Shown here piece by piece: positions 14,871-21,855 of a stretch of 21,855 nt of DNA. Each line of letters opens with the position of its first letter. The first letter of the stretch is position 1. This DNA is from Victivallales bacterium (lineage in GTDB: Bacteria > Verrucomicrobiota > Lentisphaeria > Victivallales > UBA1829), in the NCBI GenBank assembly GCA_016285335.1, contig JAEEQO010000020.1, positions 1 through 21,855 on the forward strand, given 5' to 3'. Position numbers and translations under genes: made by a program. The notes under the pieces are model-generated. The model saw only the letters and a list, made by a program, of their open reading frames with translations, made no database searches and was not told the DNA's origin.

Positions 14871-17813
14871 TTAAACGCCTTCGAGCGTGGATTTGTAGGA
14901 TTGGATGAGGTCGGCAAGCGTGGCGGACGCGATGACTTTGCCGCCGCGCGTGAACACCAGTTCCTGCGCCTCGGTGGTCGTGCCGACACGGGCGAACGTC
15001 TGCCCGGCGAGCATCTTTTCGAGCTCGGCGGCGCGTTCGGGGCGGCAGGTCAGGATGAAGCGGGAATTCGACTCGGAGAAGAGCGCCTCGGCGTCGTTCA
15101 GGTTTTCGATGCCGGGAAGCTTGTCGAGGTCGATGGTCATGCCGAGACGGCCGCCGATGGCGGACTTGGCCGCGGCGATGGCGAGCCCGCCGAGCGCGGG
15201 GGAAATGATCGACGACGGGATGTCGGCCTTGATGACCTCGGCGAGCGCATGGTAAAGCGCGGACGCCTTCGGGACGTCGACTTTCGGGACGTTGTTGCCG
15301 ACCGCGTCCAGCATGGCGAAGTATTCGCTGCCGCCGAGTTCGGGCTTGGTCTCGCCGAGCACATACACGGCGTCGCCCGCGAACTTGGCGTCGAGGGAAA
15401 CCGCGTGCGACACGTCGTCGATGCGCGCGATGGTGCTGAAGAGGACCGTCGGCGGGATGGATATCTTGCGGCCGCCGCGCGTGCTGTCGTTCTTCATGCT
15501 GTCCTTGCCGGAGATGCAGGGCACCTTGAACGCCTTGGTGCAGTCGTACAGCGCCATGTTCGCGCGAACCAGCTGCGCGAGCTTGTATTCGCCGTCCGGG
15601 GTCTTCTCGCTCTGCACGGGGTCGGGCCAGCAGAAGTTGTCGAGGCCGGCGATGTGGTCGGGATCGGCGCCCGCGGCGACGGACCGGCGCACGGCGAGGT
15701 CGATGATAGACGCCATCATGTGGTAGGTGTCGATGTCGCTGTAGCGCGGCAGGATGCCGGCGGACAGCACGATGCCTTCCTTCGCGAGAGGTTCGGCGAG
15801 CGTGACGGTGGCGTCGGAGGCGACGTCGCGGCAGACGCCCGTGAACGGCTTGATGATGCTGAGGCCCTTCACCTCGTGGTCGTACTGGCGCGCCTTGTAT
15901 TCGTCGGAGCAGATGTTCAGGCGGCCGATGAGCTTCACGAGGTCGGCGGAAAGGTCGCGGCCGGAGATGACAGGCTCGTCGAAGACCGGGGGCTTCCATT
16001 CTGCCTTCAGGTGGAGTTTCGGCAGACCCTCGTGCATGAACTTGATGTCGATGTCGGCCACCACGCGGTCGCCGTAGGTGATGTGGAACTTGCCGGAGTG
16101 GTTGAAGCGGCCGAGCACGGTCGCTTCCACGTCGCGGGCCGCGGCGAGCGCCAGGAATTCGTCGAGGCGTTCGGGCGCGACGGCGAAGCTCATGCGTTCC
16201 TGCGCCTCGGAGACGAGGATTTCCCACGGCTGGAGGCCGGAGTATTTGAGCGGGGCTTTCGCGAGGTCCATGTCGCAGCCGCCGCAGACGTCCGCCATCT
16301 CGCCGACGCTGGAGGAGAGGCCGCCCGCGCCGTTGTCGGTCACGAAGCGGTACAGCAGGCGTTCGCGCGCCTCGTGGATGAAGTCGCTCATGCGCTTCTG
16401 GGTGATCGGGTCGCCGATCTGGACCGCCTGCACGGGGCTGTCCTTGTGGAGTTCTTCGCTGGAGAACGTGGCGCCGTGGATGCCGTCCTTGCCGATGCGG
16501 CCGCCGGTCATCACGATGTAGTCGCCGGATTCGATGAACTTCTCCCAGCCGTTGCGGTCGCCGACCTTGCGCGGCAGCGTGCCGACCGTGCCGCAGTAGA
16601 CCAGCGGCTTGCCGATGTAGCGGTCGTCGAAGTATTCCCAGCCCACGGCGTACGGGATGCCGCTCTGGTTGCCGCCGTCGATCACGCCCTTGTGGACGCC
16701 GTCGCGGAGGCGGCGCGGATGCAGGAGTCCTTCGGGGACGTTGATCGGGTCGGTGAACGGCGAACCGAGGCAGTAGCCCCACACGTTCAGCAGCAGGTCG
16801 GCGCCCTGCCCGGTCCCGAGCGGGTCGCGGTTCACGCCTACGATGCCGGTCATGGCTCCGCCGTAGGGATCGAGCGCGGACGGGCTGTTGTGCGTCTCGG
16901 CCTTGTAGACGAGGTCGAAGCGGTCGTTGAAGCGGATCACGCCGGCGTTGTCGGTGAAGACGGACACCAGCCAAGGCACTTCCGCCTGAAGCTCCTTCGT
17001 GCTCTTTTTGATGTAGCTCTTGTAGAGCGAGGAGATCGTGATGGTCTTGCCGTCCGGGGTGGTGTAGTCGATGTCGGCGGCGAAGATCTTGTGCTTGCAG
17101 TGTTCGCTCCAGGTCTGGGCGAGGACTTCCATTTCCACGTCGGTCGGCTTGCGGCCGAGCTGGCGGAAGTAGCCCTGAATGGACTTCATTTCCTCAAGGC
17201 TGAGGGCGAGCGTGCCCTTGTGCGAGAGCTCCATGAGCTGTTCGTCGGAGACTTCCAGGTCGTAATCGCGGACGATGACCTCGCCGAGGCCCTTGATGAC
17301 GGGCTTGTTCAGCGGGATGGAGGCGTTCACGAGCTCGTCGCGGGAGAAGACGTCGACCGATTCGATCAGCACGTTCGCGAGGAGGCCCGTGGCGATGCGC
17401 TGCGCCTGTTCGCGGGTCATTTCCGGGGAGTCGACCAGATATTCGATCGAGCTGAAGACCTGTTCCTCACGGGAGAGCTTGCGGCCGATGATGTCGCCGA
17501 TGGCTTCCCATGCCGTGCGTGCCACGTTGTCCGTCACGCCCGGCTTGAAGCCGACGCGGATCAGCCAGGTGTAGTCGAGGTTGGCGGACGGCGTTTCGCC
17601 CACGATGCCGTTGCGCGTGACCGGGTCGGCGAGTTCGTGCGCGACCTTGGCGGCCTCGTCCGGCGTGATGTTCGCGGAGATCGTGTAGACGGAGCGGGTG
17701 CGGATGCCGCGGACGGGCGGCAGGCCGGGGAGAGCGGCGAGGCGGCGGACGACGCCCTGGCCGCGGGCGTCCTGCCACTGCGGCTTCACCGACATTTCGA
17801 TGCGATAGTCCAT
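14871..17813 (-). CDS. purL: Phosphoribosylformylglycinamidine synthase, PurS-PurL fusion without glutaminase domain
   Basis: 980 residues. It makes FGAM from FGAR, ATP and ammonia in purine synthesis. Residues 1-75 look like a PurS domain; 80-165 look like a second PurS-like unit with VGFKPGVTDNVART. The synthase core follows: SEHCKHK (236-242), ETHNSPSALDPYGGA (306-320), TDNGAGGLSSSVGEM (about 492-506), EILVSEAQERM (531-541), GLDNFCWPDPV (723-733) and CISGKDSMKND (766-776). The protein ends soon after the second AIR-synthase-like half, so the C-terminal glutaminase of the long PurL type is missing and a separate PurQ must supply ammonia; none is in the window. AAGGA 8 bases before the ATG and a promoter at 17865-17893 support the start. 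It leads the run purL-dapB-117aa-icd onward. Confidence 0.95.
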   Translation of the reverse strand: MDYRIEMSVKPQWQDARGQGVVRRLAALPGLPPVRGIRTRSVYTISANITPDEAAKVAHELADPVTRNGIVGETPSANLDYTWLIRVGFKPGVTDNVARTAWEAIGDIIGRKLSREEQVFSSIEYLVDSPEMTREQAQRIATGLLANVLIESVDVFSRDELVNASIPLNKPVIKGLGEVIVRDYDLEVSDEQLMELSHKGTLALSLEEMKSIQGYFRQLGRKPTDVEMEVLAQTWSEHCKHKIFAADIDYTTPDGKTITISSLYKSYIKKSTKELQAEVPWLVSVFTDNAGVIRFNDRFDLVYKAETHNSPSALDPYGGAMTGIVGVNRDPLGTGQGADLLLNVWGYCLGSPFTDPINVPEGLLHPRRLRDGVHKGVIDGGNQSGIPYAVGWEYFDDRYIGKPLVYCGTVGTLPRKVGDRNGWEKFIESGDYIVMTGGRIGKDGIHGATFSSEELHKDSPVQAVQIGDPITQKRMSDFIHEARERLLYRFVTDNGAGGLSSSVGEMADVCGGCDMDLAKAPLKYSGLQPWEILVSEAQERMSFAVAPERLDEFLALAAARDVEATVLGRFNHSGKFHITYGDRVVADIDIKFMHEGLPKLHLKAEWKPPVFDEPVISGRDLSADLVKLIGRLNICSDEYKARQYDHEVKGLSIIKPFTGVCRDVASDATVTLAEPLAKEGIVLSAGILPRYSDIDTYHMMASIIDLAVRRSVAAGADPDHIAGLDNFCWPDPVQSEKTPDGEYKLAQLVRANMALYDCTKAFKVPCISGKDSMKNDSTRGGRKISIPPTVLFSTIARIDDVSHAVSLDAKFAGDAVYVLGETKPELGGSEYFAMLDAVGNNVPKVDVPKASALYHALAEVIKADIPSSIISPALGGLAIAAAKSAIGGRLGMTIDLDKLPGIENLNDAEALFSESNSRFILTCRPERAAELEKMLAGQTFARVGTTTEAQELVFTRGGKVIASATLADLIQSYKSTLEGV

Positions 17814-17864
17814 TGAGGTTGTCCTTATCTTGAGGGGTTTGTTTCAAAAATTAATGTAAAGAAA

Positions 17865-17893
17865 AATATACCTCTGAAACGGCGACTTTTCAA
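17865..17893 (-). promoter_or_regulatory. Promoter of purL
   Basis: On the minus strand TTGAAA (17888-17893), a 17-base spacer and TATATT (17865-17870). The -35 overlaps the tadA stop codon. Transcription would start near 17858, leaving about 45 bases before the ATG at 17813. It probably drives purL and the six genes after it. No purine riboswitch or PurR-like operator is evident in so short a leader. Confidence 0.65.
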
Positions 17894-18498
17894 GCCGGAG
17901 GCGTGAATCCGGACTTCTTTTTTCGGGCGTTTGCGCGGACCGTCCGGAAAAACTCCTGGAACATCGTCTTGCACTCGTCCTCCATGAACCCGGGGACGAC
18001 CTCGACGTTGTGGAGCATGCCGGGGAATCCGGTCACGTTCAGCGCGCTCCCGGCGGCGCCGCAGCGCGGATCACGCAGTCCGTAGATCACGCGGCGGATG
18101 CGCGAGTTCACCATGGCCCCGGCGCACATGGCGCACGGCTCCTTGGTCACATAGATGTCGATGCCGTCCAGCCGCCAGTCGCCGACGATCTGCGGCAGCG
18201 ACGCGATCAGCATGAGTTCGGCGTGGGCGGTGGCGTCCTTCAGGAGTTCCACCTGATTCCACGAACGCGCGATGATGAGCCCGTCCTTCACCGCCACGGC
18301 TCCGACCGGGACCTCGCCCGCATCGGCGGCTTGCTGGGCACAGCGGAGCGCCGCACGCATGTAGTAATCGTCGCCCAGCAGCGGTTTCAGTTCGCCGTCG
18401 TCCCCGGCATCGTTGAACAGGCCGTCACCGGGACCGAAGTCGAAACCGTCCGGCACGGCGGGCGCGGGAAACAGAAGATCGGAGTCGTCACTTCGCAT
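17890..18498 (-). CDS. tadA: tRNA-specific adenosine deaminase
   Basis: 202 residues. It converts adenosine to inosine at the wobble position (A34) of tRNA-Arg(ACG). The cytidine/deoxycytidylate deaminase fold is seen from about residue 45: HAE (92-94) with zinc ligand H92 and proton shuttle E94, then PCAMC (121-125) with ligands C122 and C125. The family usually begins near MRAALRCA (residue 47), so this protein has about 45 extra, acidic N-terminal residues. The longer start is supported by GAGGA 8 bases before the ATG at 18498; starting at M47 would be the alternative. The start overlaps the end of the ATPase gene by 11 bases, which suggests coupling. Some members of this fold act on guanine, but the motifs favour TadA. 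Confidence 0.88.
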   Translation of the reverse strand: MRSDDSDLLFPAPAVPDGFDFGPGDGLFNDAGDDGELKPLLGDDYYMRAALRCAQQAADAGEVPVGAVAVKDGLIIARSWNQVELLKDATAHAELMLIASLPQIVGDWRLDGIDIYVTKEPCAMCAGAMVNSRIRRVIYGLRDPRCGAAGSALNVTGFPGMLHNVEVVPGFMEDECKTMFQEFFRTVRANARKKKSGFTPPA

Positions 18499-19984
18499 GG
18501 ACGGCGTCCTCGCGGAACTGTTCGAGGGCGTCCTCGCCGTGGATGGAGCGCATGAGCTTCACGTTCTCCTCGTAGAAGACCTGCGGATCGGGCTGCTGCA
18601 CCACCTCGCCGTTCGCCTCGTCCATCAGCGTCTTGCGCTTGGCGGGGTCGGAGAGGTAATGGTCCAGATAGCGCACCAGCGTACGCGGCGAAAGCTCCTC
18701 GAACTGCTTCTGCCCGAACTCGCTCACGTAGTCGGACGCGATCACGGCCACGAGGTTTTTCGAGGGCTCGCGCAGTCCCTTCGCCGTGAGGAAGTCCAGG
18801 ATCATTTCCTGGCAGCGGATCTCGTCGAACATCGGGAACTCGCAGCCGCGGCCGCGGCTCGAAATGTTCGCCGGGAACCGCTGGTTCGAGGCGACCGTGA
18901 TCGTGATGTTCTCCGGCAGGGAGAACGTGCCGCCGACGTTCGCGCGGAAATAGAACCAGTCGGTCGTGGCGGCGTCGATGTCGTCGAAGAACAGCATGAA
19001 CTTGTGGTTCGGCCATGCGGCGAGCTCGGCGATCAGCGGCTCCAGCCCGGCGGCGATGTCGCCCGGCTGCGGGATGATGAGCGTGATATCCGGGAACGAC
19101 AGGCTGTAGGCGATGCTCATCTGCGTCTTGCCGAGGCCGGGCAGGCTCGAAATGAGGAGCGGCAGATTGCTGCGCCCCTCGGAAAATGCCTTGAAATGCT
19201 CCTGGAACATCCGGCGCACGGACTGGTAGCCGTAGAAGTCCTCCGCGCGGCGGATCGAGGGGAGCGTGAGCGGCACGAACGCGCCGTCCACGTGGCGGAA
19301 GATGCGGCTGTGCGCGAACGGATCGTCCGCGGACATCTTCGCAAGCTCCAGCGCGACCGCGGCGGGCTTCATCCGCAGGAACACGCTCTGCGCGGATTCG
19401 AGCTTGAGCACGGACGGACGCAGACGCGACACCGCGCCTTCGGGCGCCGCGCCGGAACGTTCCGCGAGCAGTTTGCAGTAGGCGGGAATCAGGTCTTTCA
19501 GAAGTTGCGCCAGGCGCACCGCGTGATCGTAGAAGAACGCGGCGTCGGAACCCGGCGCAAAGCCCGCGGGCGCTTTGAGGTGCGGATCGCGGGGGGACAG
19601 CACGGACAACCGTTCGAACAGCATCTTGTCAAGCTGGCGGCTGAACGGGAACGAGGTGCAGGATGCGGCGAGCAGGTTCAGCGCGTCGACAGAATCGGTT
19701 GCGCCGTCCGGGGGCGCTTCAAAGAGGCTGACGGATCCGGGTGCGCCATGATGCGCCGGATCGTTCGGCGGCAGACCGTGCAACGGCTTCGTGAGCTTTG
19801 TCCGGACGGCCTTCGAGGACGAATGCCCGTGCTCACAGTCGACTTCTATGGCGGAGAGCGCCGCTCCGAGCCGGGCGGCAAACGTCCCGGCCGCGGGGGC
19901 TTCTCCCGTGAAAAACACATGAAACGATGCTTCCGCGGCGCGGCACGCCATCAGAAGCTCGGTCGATCCGGTTCCGGTTGTCAT
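18488..19984 (-). CDS. AAA+ ATPase, DUF815-like
   Basis: 498 residues. The C-terminal half is an AAA+ module: lead-in FYGYQSVRRMFQEHFKAF (about 250-267), Walker A SLPGLGKT (280-287), Walker B KFMLFFDDID (328-337) and sensor 1 asparagine in TITVASNQRF (361-370). A helical C-terminal lid follows. The layout with 'YGYQ..R' before Walker A and 'FFDD' resembles the DUF815 family of ATPases. The first 245 residues are Ala-rich and show no domain I know. The role is unknown; family members are poorly studied. AAGGAGG 9 bases before the ATG at 19984 fixes the start. It lies 77 bases after gatA and overlaps tadA, so a link with tRNA processing or translation is possible by context only. Confidence 0.75.
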   Translation of the reverse strand: MTTGTGSTELLMACRAAEASFHVFFTGEAPAAGTFAARLGAALSAIEVDCEHGHSSSKAVRTKLTKPLHGLPPNDPAHHGAPGSVSLFEAPPDGATDSVDALNLLAASCTSFPFSRQLDKMLFERLSVLSPRDPHLKAPAGFAPGSDAAFFYDHAVRLAQLLKDLIPAYCKLLAERSGAAPEGAVSRLRPSVLKLESAQSVFLRMKPAAVALELAKMSADDPFAHSRIFRHVDGAFVPLTLPSIRRAEDFYGYQSVRRMFQEHFKAFSEGRSNLPLLISSLPGLGKTQMSIAYSLSFPDITLIIPQPGDIAAGLEPLIAELAAWPNHKFMLFFDDIDAATTDWFYFRANVGGTFSLPENITITVASNQRFPANISSRGRGCEFPMFDEIRCQEMILDFLTAKGLREPSKNLVAVIASDYVSEFGQKQFEELSPRTLVRYLDHYLSDPAKRKTLMDEANGEVVQQPDPQVFYEENVKLMRSIHGEDALEQFREDAVHAK

Positions 19985-20016
19985 TTCCGCACGCCTCCTT
20001 CCCGGTTGAAATGGGT

Positions 20017-20047
20017 TGCAGGCGGCCGGCGGTTCAGCCGCCTTGCA
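20017..20047 (-). promoter_or_regulatory. Hairpin between gatA and the ATPase gene
   Basis: TGCAGGCGGC (20017-20026) pairs with GCCGCCTTGCA (20037-20047) with one bulged base and a loop of about 10 bases. An alternative inner pairing GGCGG/CCGCC is also possible. No T tract follows in the direction of transcription, so it may be an attenuating or mRNA-processing element rather than a true terminator. Confidence 0.4.
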
Positions 20048-20061
20048 TGGGAACGCCCGGC

Positions 20062-21555
20062 TTACGACAGCGGGGCGGTGAAATCTTTTTGAGCACGCGC
20101 CAGCTCGAACGCGCGGCCGGCGCGGAAGATGCGTTTCTCCTCCATGGCCGGGGCGATGAGCTGGATTCCGACGGGCAGTCCGGTGCCGGGGTCGATCGCG
20201 GCGGGCACGCTCAGGCCGCAGTCGCCGCTCAGGTTCAGCGCCGTGGTGAACACGTCGGAGAGGTACATCTGCAGCGGGTCGGTCTTCGCGCCGAAGTGGA
20301 ATGCGGGCGCGGGAGTGACCGGGGTCAGCAGGAAATCGCAGAGCTTGTAGGCTTCCTGGAAGTCGCGGCGGAGCAGCGTGCGGACCTTCTGCGCCCGCAG
20401 GTAATAGGCATCATAGTAGCCGCTGCTGAGCACGTAGGTGCCGAGCATGATGCGGCGCAGCACTTCGTTGCCGAATCCTTCGCCGCGCGATTTCTCGTAG
20501 GTCGAATTGATGTCGGTGGCGTTCGGGCTGCGGTAGCCGTAGCGGATGCCGTCGAACCGCGCGAGGTTCGCGCTCGCTTCGGCCGTGGCGATGATGTAGT
20601 AGCACGCCATGGAATACTTCGTGTGCGGGAGCGAAACGTCCACGAAGGTCGCGCCGAGGGAACGGAACACCTCAATGGAGTCGTTCATGATCGCCTTGAC
20701 GGCGGGGTCCATACCCTCAAGCTCGTAGTATTCCTTCGGCAGGCCGATCTTCACGCCGTCGAGGCGCGGATTCTGTTCGAACGCCTCGAGGTCGGCGGCG
20801 AAGTTTTCCGGTTCCTGCGGCAGGCTCGTGGAATCCTTCTCGTCATGCGCGGCGATCAGGTCGAGGATGGCGGCGGCGTCCCACACGGTGCGGGACAACG
20901 GGCCGATCTGGTCGAGCGAGGAAGCGAACGCCACGAGTCCGTTGCGGGAGACGCGTCCGTAGGTCGGTTTCAGGCCGACCACGCCGCAGAACGCCGCGGG
21001 CTGGCGGATGGAGCCGCCGGTGTCGGACCCGAGCGCGGCGACCGTTTCAAGCGCGGCCACGGATGCGGCGGAACCGCCCGAGGAGCCGCCCGGCACGCAG
21101 TCGAGGTCCCACGGGTTCGCGGTGCGCTGGTAGGCGCTGTTCTCGCAGGAGGACCCCATGGCGAACTCGTCCATGTTGGCGCGGCCGAGCAGGACGCACC
21201 CGGCGGCTTTCAGCTTGCCGGTCACGAAGGAATCATACGGGGAAACAAAGCCCTTCAGGATCTTCGAGGCGCAGGAGCATTGTTCGTCCTTCGTGCAGAT
21301 GTTGTCCTTCAGCGTGATCGGCACGCCGTCGAACGGGCTCAGCGGGGCCCCGGCGGCGCGGCGGGAGTCGGACGCGACGGCCTGCACCATGACTGCCCCC
21401 GCGTTCACGGCGAGGAGCGCTCGGACCTTCGGCTCGACCGCCTGAATGCGTTCGAGAAAGGCCGTGCAGAGCGCGGCGGAATTGGTGCGGCCGTCGGCGA
21501 GGGCGGCCGCGGCTTCGCGGAGCGAGAGCCTGATGAGTTCGGTGTTCGTCATCAT
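20062..21555 (-). CDS. gatA: Aspartyl/glutamyl-tRNA amidotransferase subunit A
   Basis: 497 residues, the usual length. It frees ammonia from glutamine for the conversion of Glu-tRNA(Gln) (and often Asp-tRNA(Asn)) to the amidated form, as part of GatCAB. The amidase Ser-cisSer-Lys triad is K83 (TLKDN), S158 (in PGGSSGGSAA) and S182 (in DTGGSIRQPA), with the same spacing (75 and 24 residues) as in Staphylococcus aureus GatA. FDGVPITLKDN and the GRVSRNGLVAFASSLDQIGP run further mark the family. It overlaps gatC by four bases (ATGA). A second ATG one codon later is equally possible. No gatB is present in the window, and what follows is an ATPase gene, so gatB lies elsewhere. Confidence 0.97.
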   Translation of the reverse strand: MMTNTELIRLSLREAAAALADGRTNSAALCTAFLERIQAVEPKVRALLAVNAGAVMVQAVASDSRRAAGAPLSPFDGVPITLKDNICTKDEQCSCASKILKGFVSPYDSFVTGKLKAAGCVLLGRANMDEFAMGSSCENSAYQRTANPWDLDCVPGGSSGGSAASVAALETVAALGSDTGGSIRQPAAFCGVVGLKPTYGRVSRNGLVAFASSLDQIGPLSRTVWDAAAILDLIAAHDEKDSTSLPQEPENFAADLEAFEQNPRLDGVKIGLPKEYYELEGMDPAVKAIMNDSIEVFRSLGATFVDVSLPHTKYSMACYYIIATAEASANLARFDGIRYGYRSPNATDINSTYEKSRGEGFGNEVLRRIMLGTYVLSSGYYDAYYLRAQKVRTLLRRDFQEAYKLCDFLLTPVTPAPAFHFGAKTDPLQMYLSDVFTTALNLSGDCGLSVPAAIDPGTGLPVGIQLIAPAMEEKRIFRAGRAFELARAQKDFTAPLS

Positions 21556-21855
21556 GCGATGCCCTCCCCCGGAAGGACCTGCGGGACCTTCACGAGTTCG
21601 TCTTCGATCAGGGCGGGCGCGTTGGCGAGCATCTCCTCGCGCGGGAAAGGCTCGGACGGCACGTCGTCGCGGAGCACGTTGGTGCGGGCGACGGCGTGCG
21701 CGGTGGGCTCGATGCCGGAGACGTCAAGTTCAGCGAGCATTTCGACATAGCCGACGATCTGCTCCATTTCGGATTGCAGACGCGGGATCATGTCCTGAGG
21801 CAGACTCAGGCGCGCCAGCGAGGCGACCTGAGCCACGTCGATTTTGGTTCCCTGT
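21552..21855 (-). CDS. gatC: Aspartyl/glutamyl-tRNA amidotransferase subunit C (5' end beyond window)
   Basis: About 100 residues visible. The reading frame continues past the window edge: before the GTG at 21836 it reads QGTKID, which matches the usual GatC start 'KIDVAQVAxLARL'. So the true ATG probably lies just outside and the GTG is only an internal valine. GatC is the small subunit that holds GatA and GatB together. VAQVASLARLSL near the start, the helical middle with MEQIVGYVEMLAELDVSGIEPTAH, and LRDDVPSEPFPREEML fit the family along its whole length. The stop overlaps the gatA start, typical of gatCA operons. Confidence 0.92.
   Translation of the reverse strand, partial: QGTKIDVAQVASLARLSLPQDMIPRLQSEMEQIVGYVEMLAELDVSGIEPTAHAVARTNVLRDDVPSEPFPREEMLANAPALIEDELVKVPQVLPGEGIA

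Noticed and set aside
13992..17816. A 1274-codon open frame on the plus strand opposite purL
   Set aside because: It is the antisense shadow of a GC-rich gene: stop codons are rare in that frame because of codon bias. Its product is a repetitive Arg/Asp/Val/Ala/Gly-rich sequence with no domain, while purL on the other strand has every expected motif.
18413..20092. Long plus-strand frame opposite the ATPase gene (and a similar one at 19927-21750 opposite gatA)
   Set aside because: Same antisense effect. No promoter or family motif, and the minus-strand genes are firmly identified.
1..21855. CRISPR array, tRNA or rRNA genes, insertion sequences, integrases, replication origin
   Set aside because: I looked for regularly spaced repeats, tRNA-like cloverleafs, transposase or integrase motifs and clusters of DnaA-like boxes and saw none. 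A covariance-model scan would be needed to exclude small RNAs.

Overview
The window is bacterial chromosomal DNA. Most of it is GC-rich, with one clearly AT-rich island. The genes have ordinary Shine-Dalgarno sites and recognisable sigma70-type promoters. The taxon cannot be fixed from sequence alone. A PVC-type bacterium such as a Lentisphaerota member would fit the gene style, but that is a guess. No rRNA, tRNA, CRISPR array, insertion sequence or phage gene was found.

Left part (1-4077, all minus strand). Two tandem paralogous membrane-anchored proteins of unknown function sit at the edge, and the second runs off the window. Next come an orphan RelB/DinJ-type antitoxin with its own promoter and an inverted-repeat operator, an MFS transporter, and a two-gene unit of a zinc-ribbon protein and a Cof-type HAD phosphatase.

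Middle (4229-10412). This part looks like a surface-polysaccharide cluster. It holds a possible small plus-strand gene, an AT-rich family 2 glycosyltransferase on the minus strand, a divergent GT-C type membrane glycosyltransferase and a Wzx-like flippase. Each main gene has its own promoter. The promoter positions show that the two glycosyltransferases start well inside their longest open frames.

Right part (10406-21855, all minus strand). This is a dense housekeeping block read right to left: gatC (cut by the edge), gatA, an AAA+ ATPase gene, tadA, a promoter, then purL, dapB, a 117-aa protein, icd, a GNAT acetyltransferase, a DUF2156 protein and a 204-aa membrane-anchored protein. From purL onward the gaps are 31 bases or less, or the genes overlap, so seven genes are probably one transcript. 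That transcript ends head-on into the flippase gene with a 7-base overlap of coding ends.

The block joins mischarged Glu-tRNA(Gln) amidation, tRNA wobble inosine formation, purine synthesis, lysine/diaminopimelate synthesis and the TCA cycle. The less expected points are the tandem paralogues, the orphan antitoxin, a PurL with two PurS-like N-terminal domains and no glutaminase domain, the ATPase placed between gatA and tadA, and a recurrent promoter form (TTGA-type -35, 17-base spacer, TATATT -10). I did not see a clearly new multi-gene defence or mobile system.
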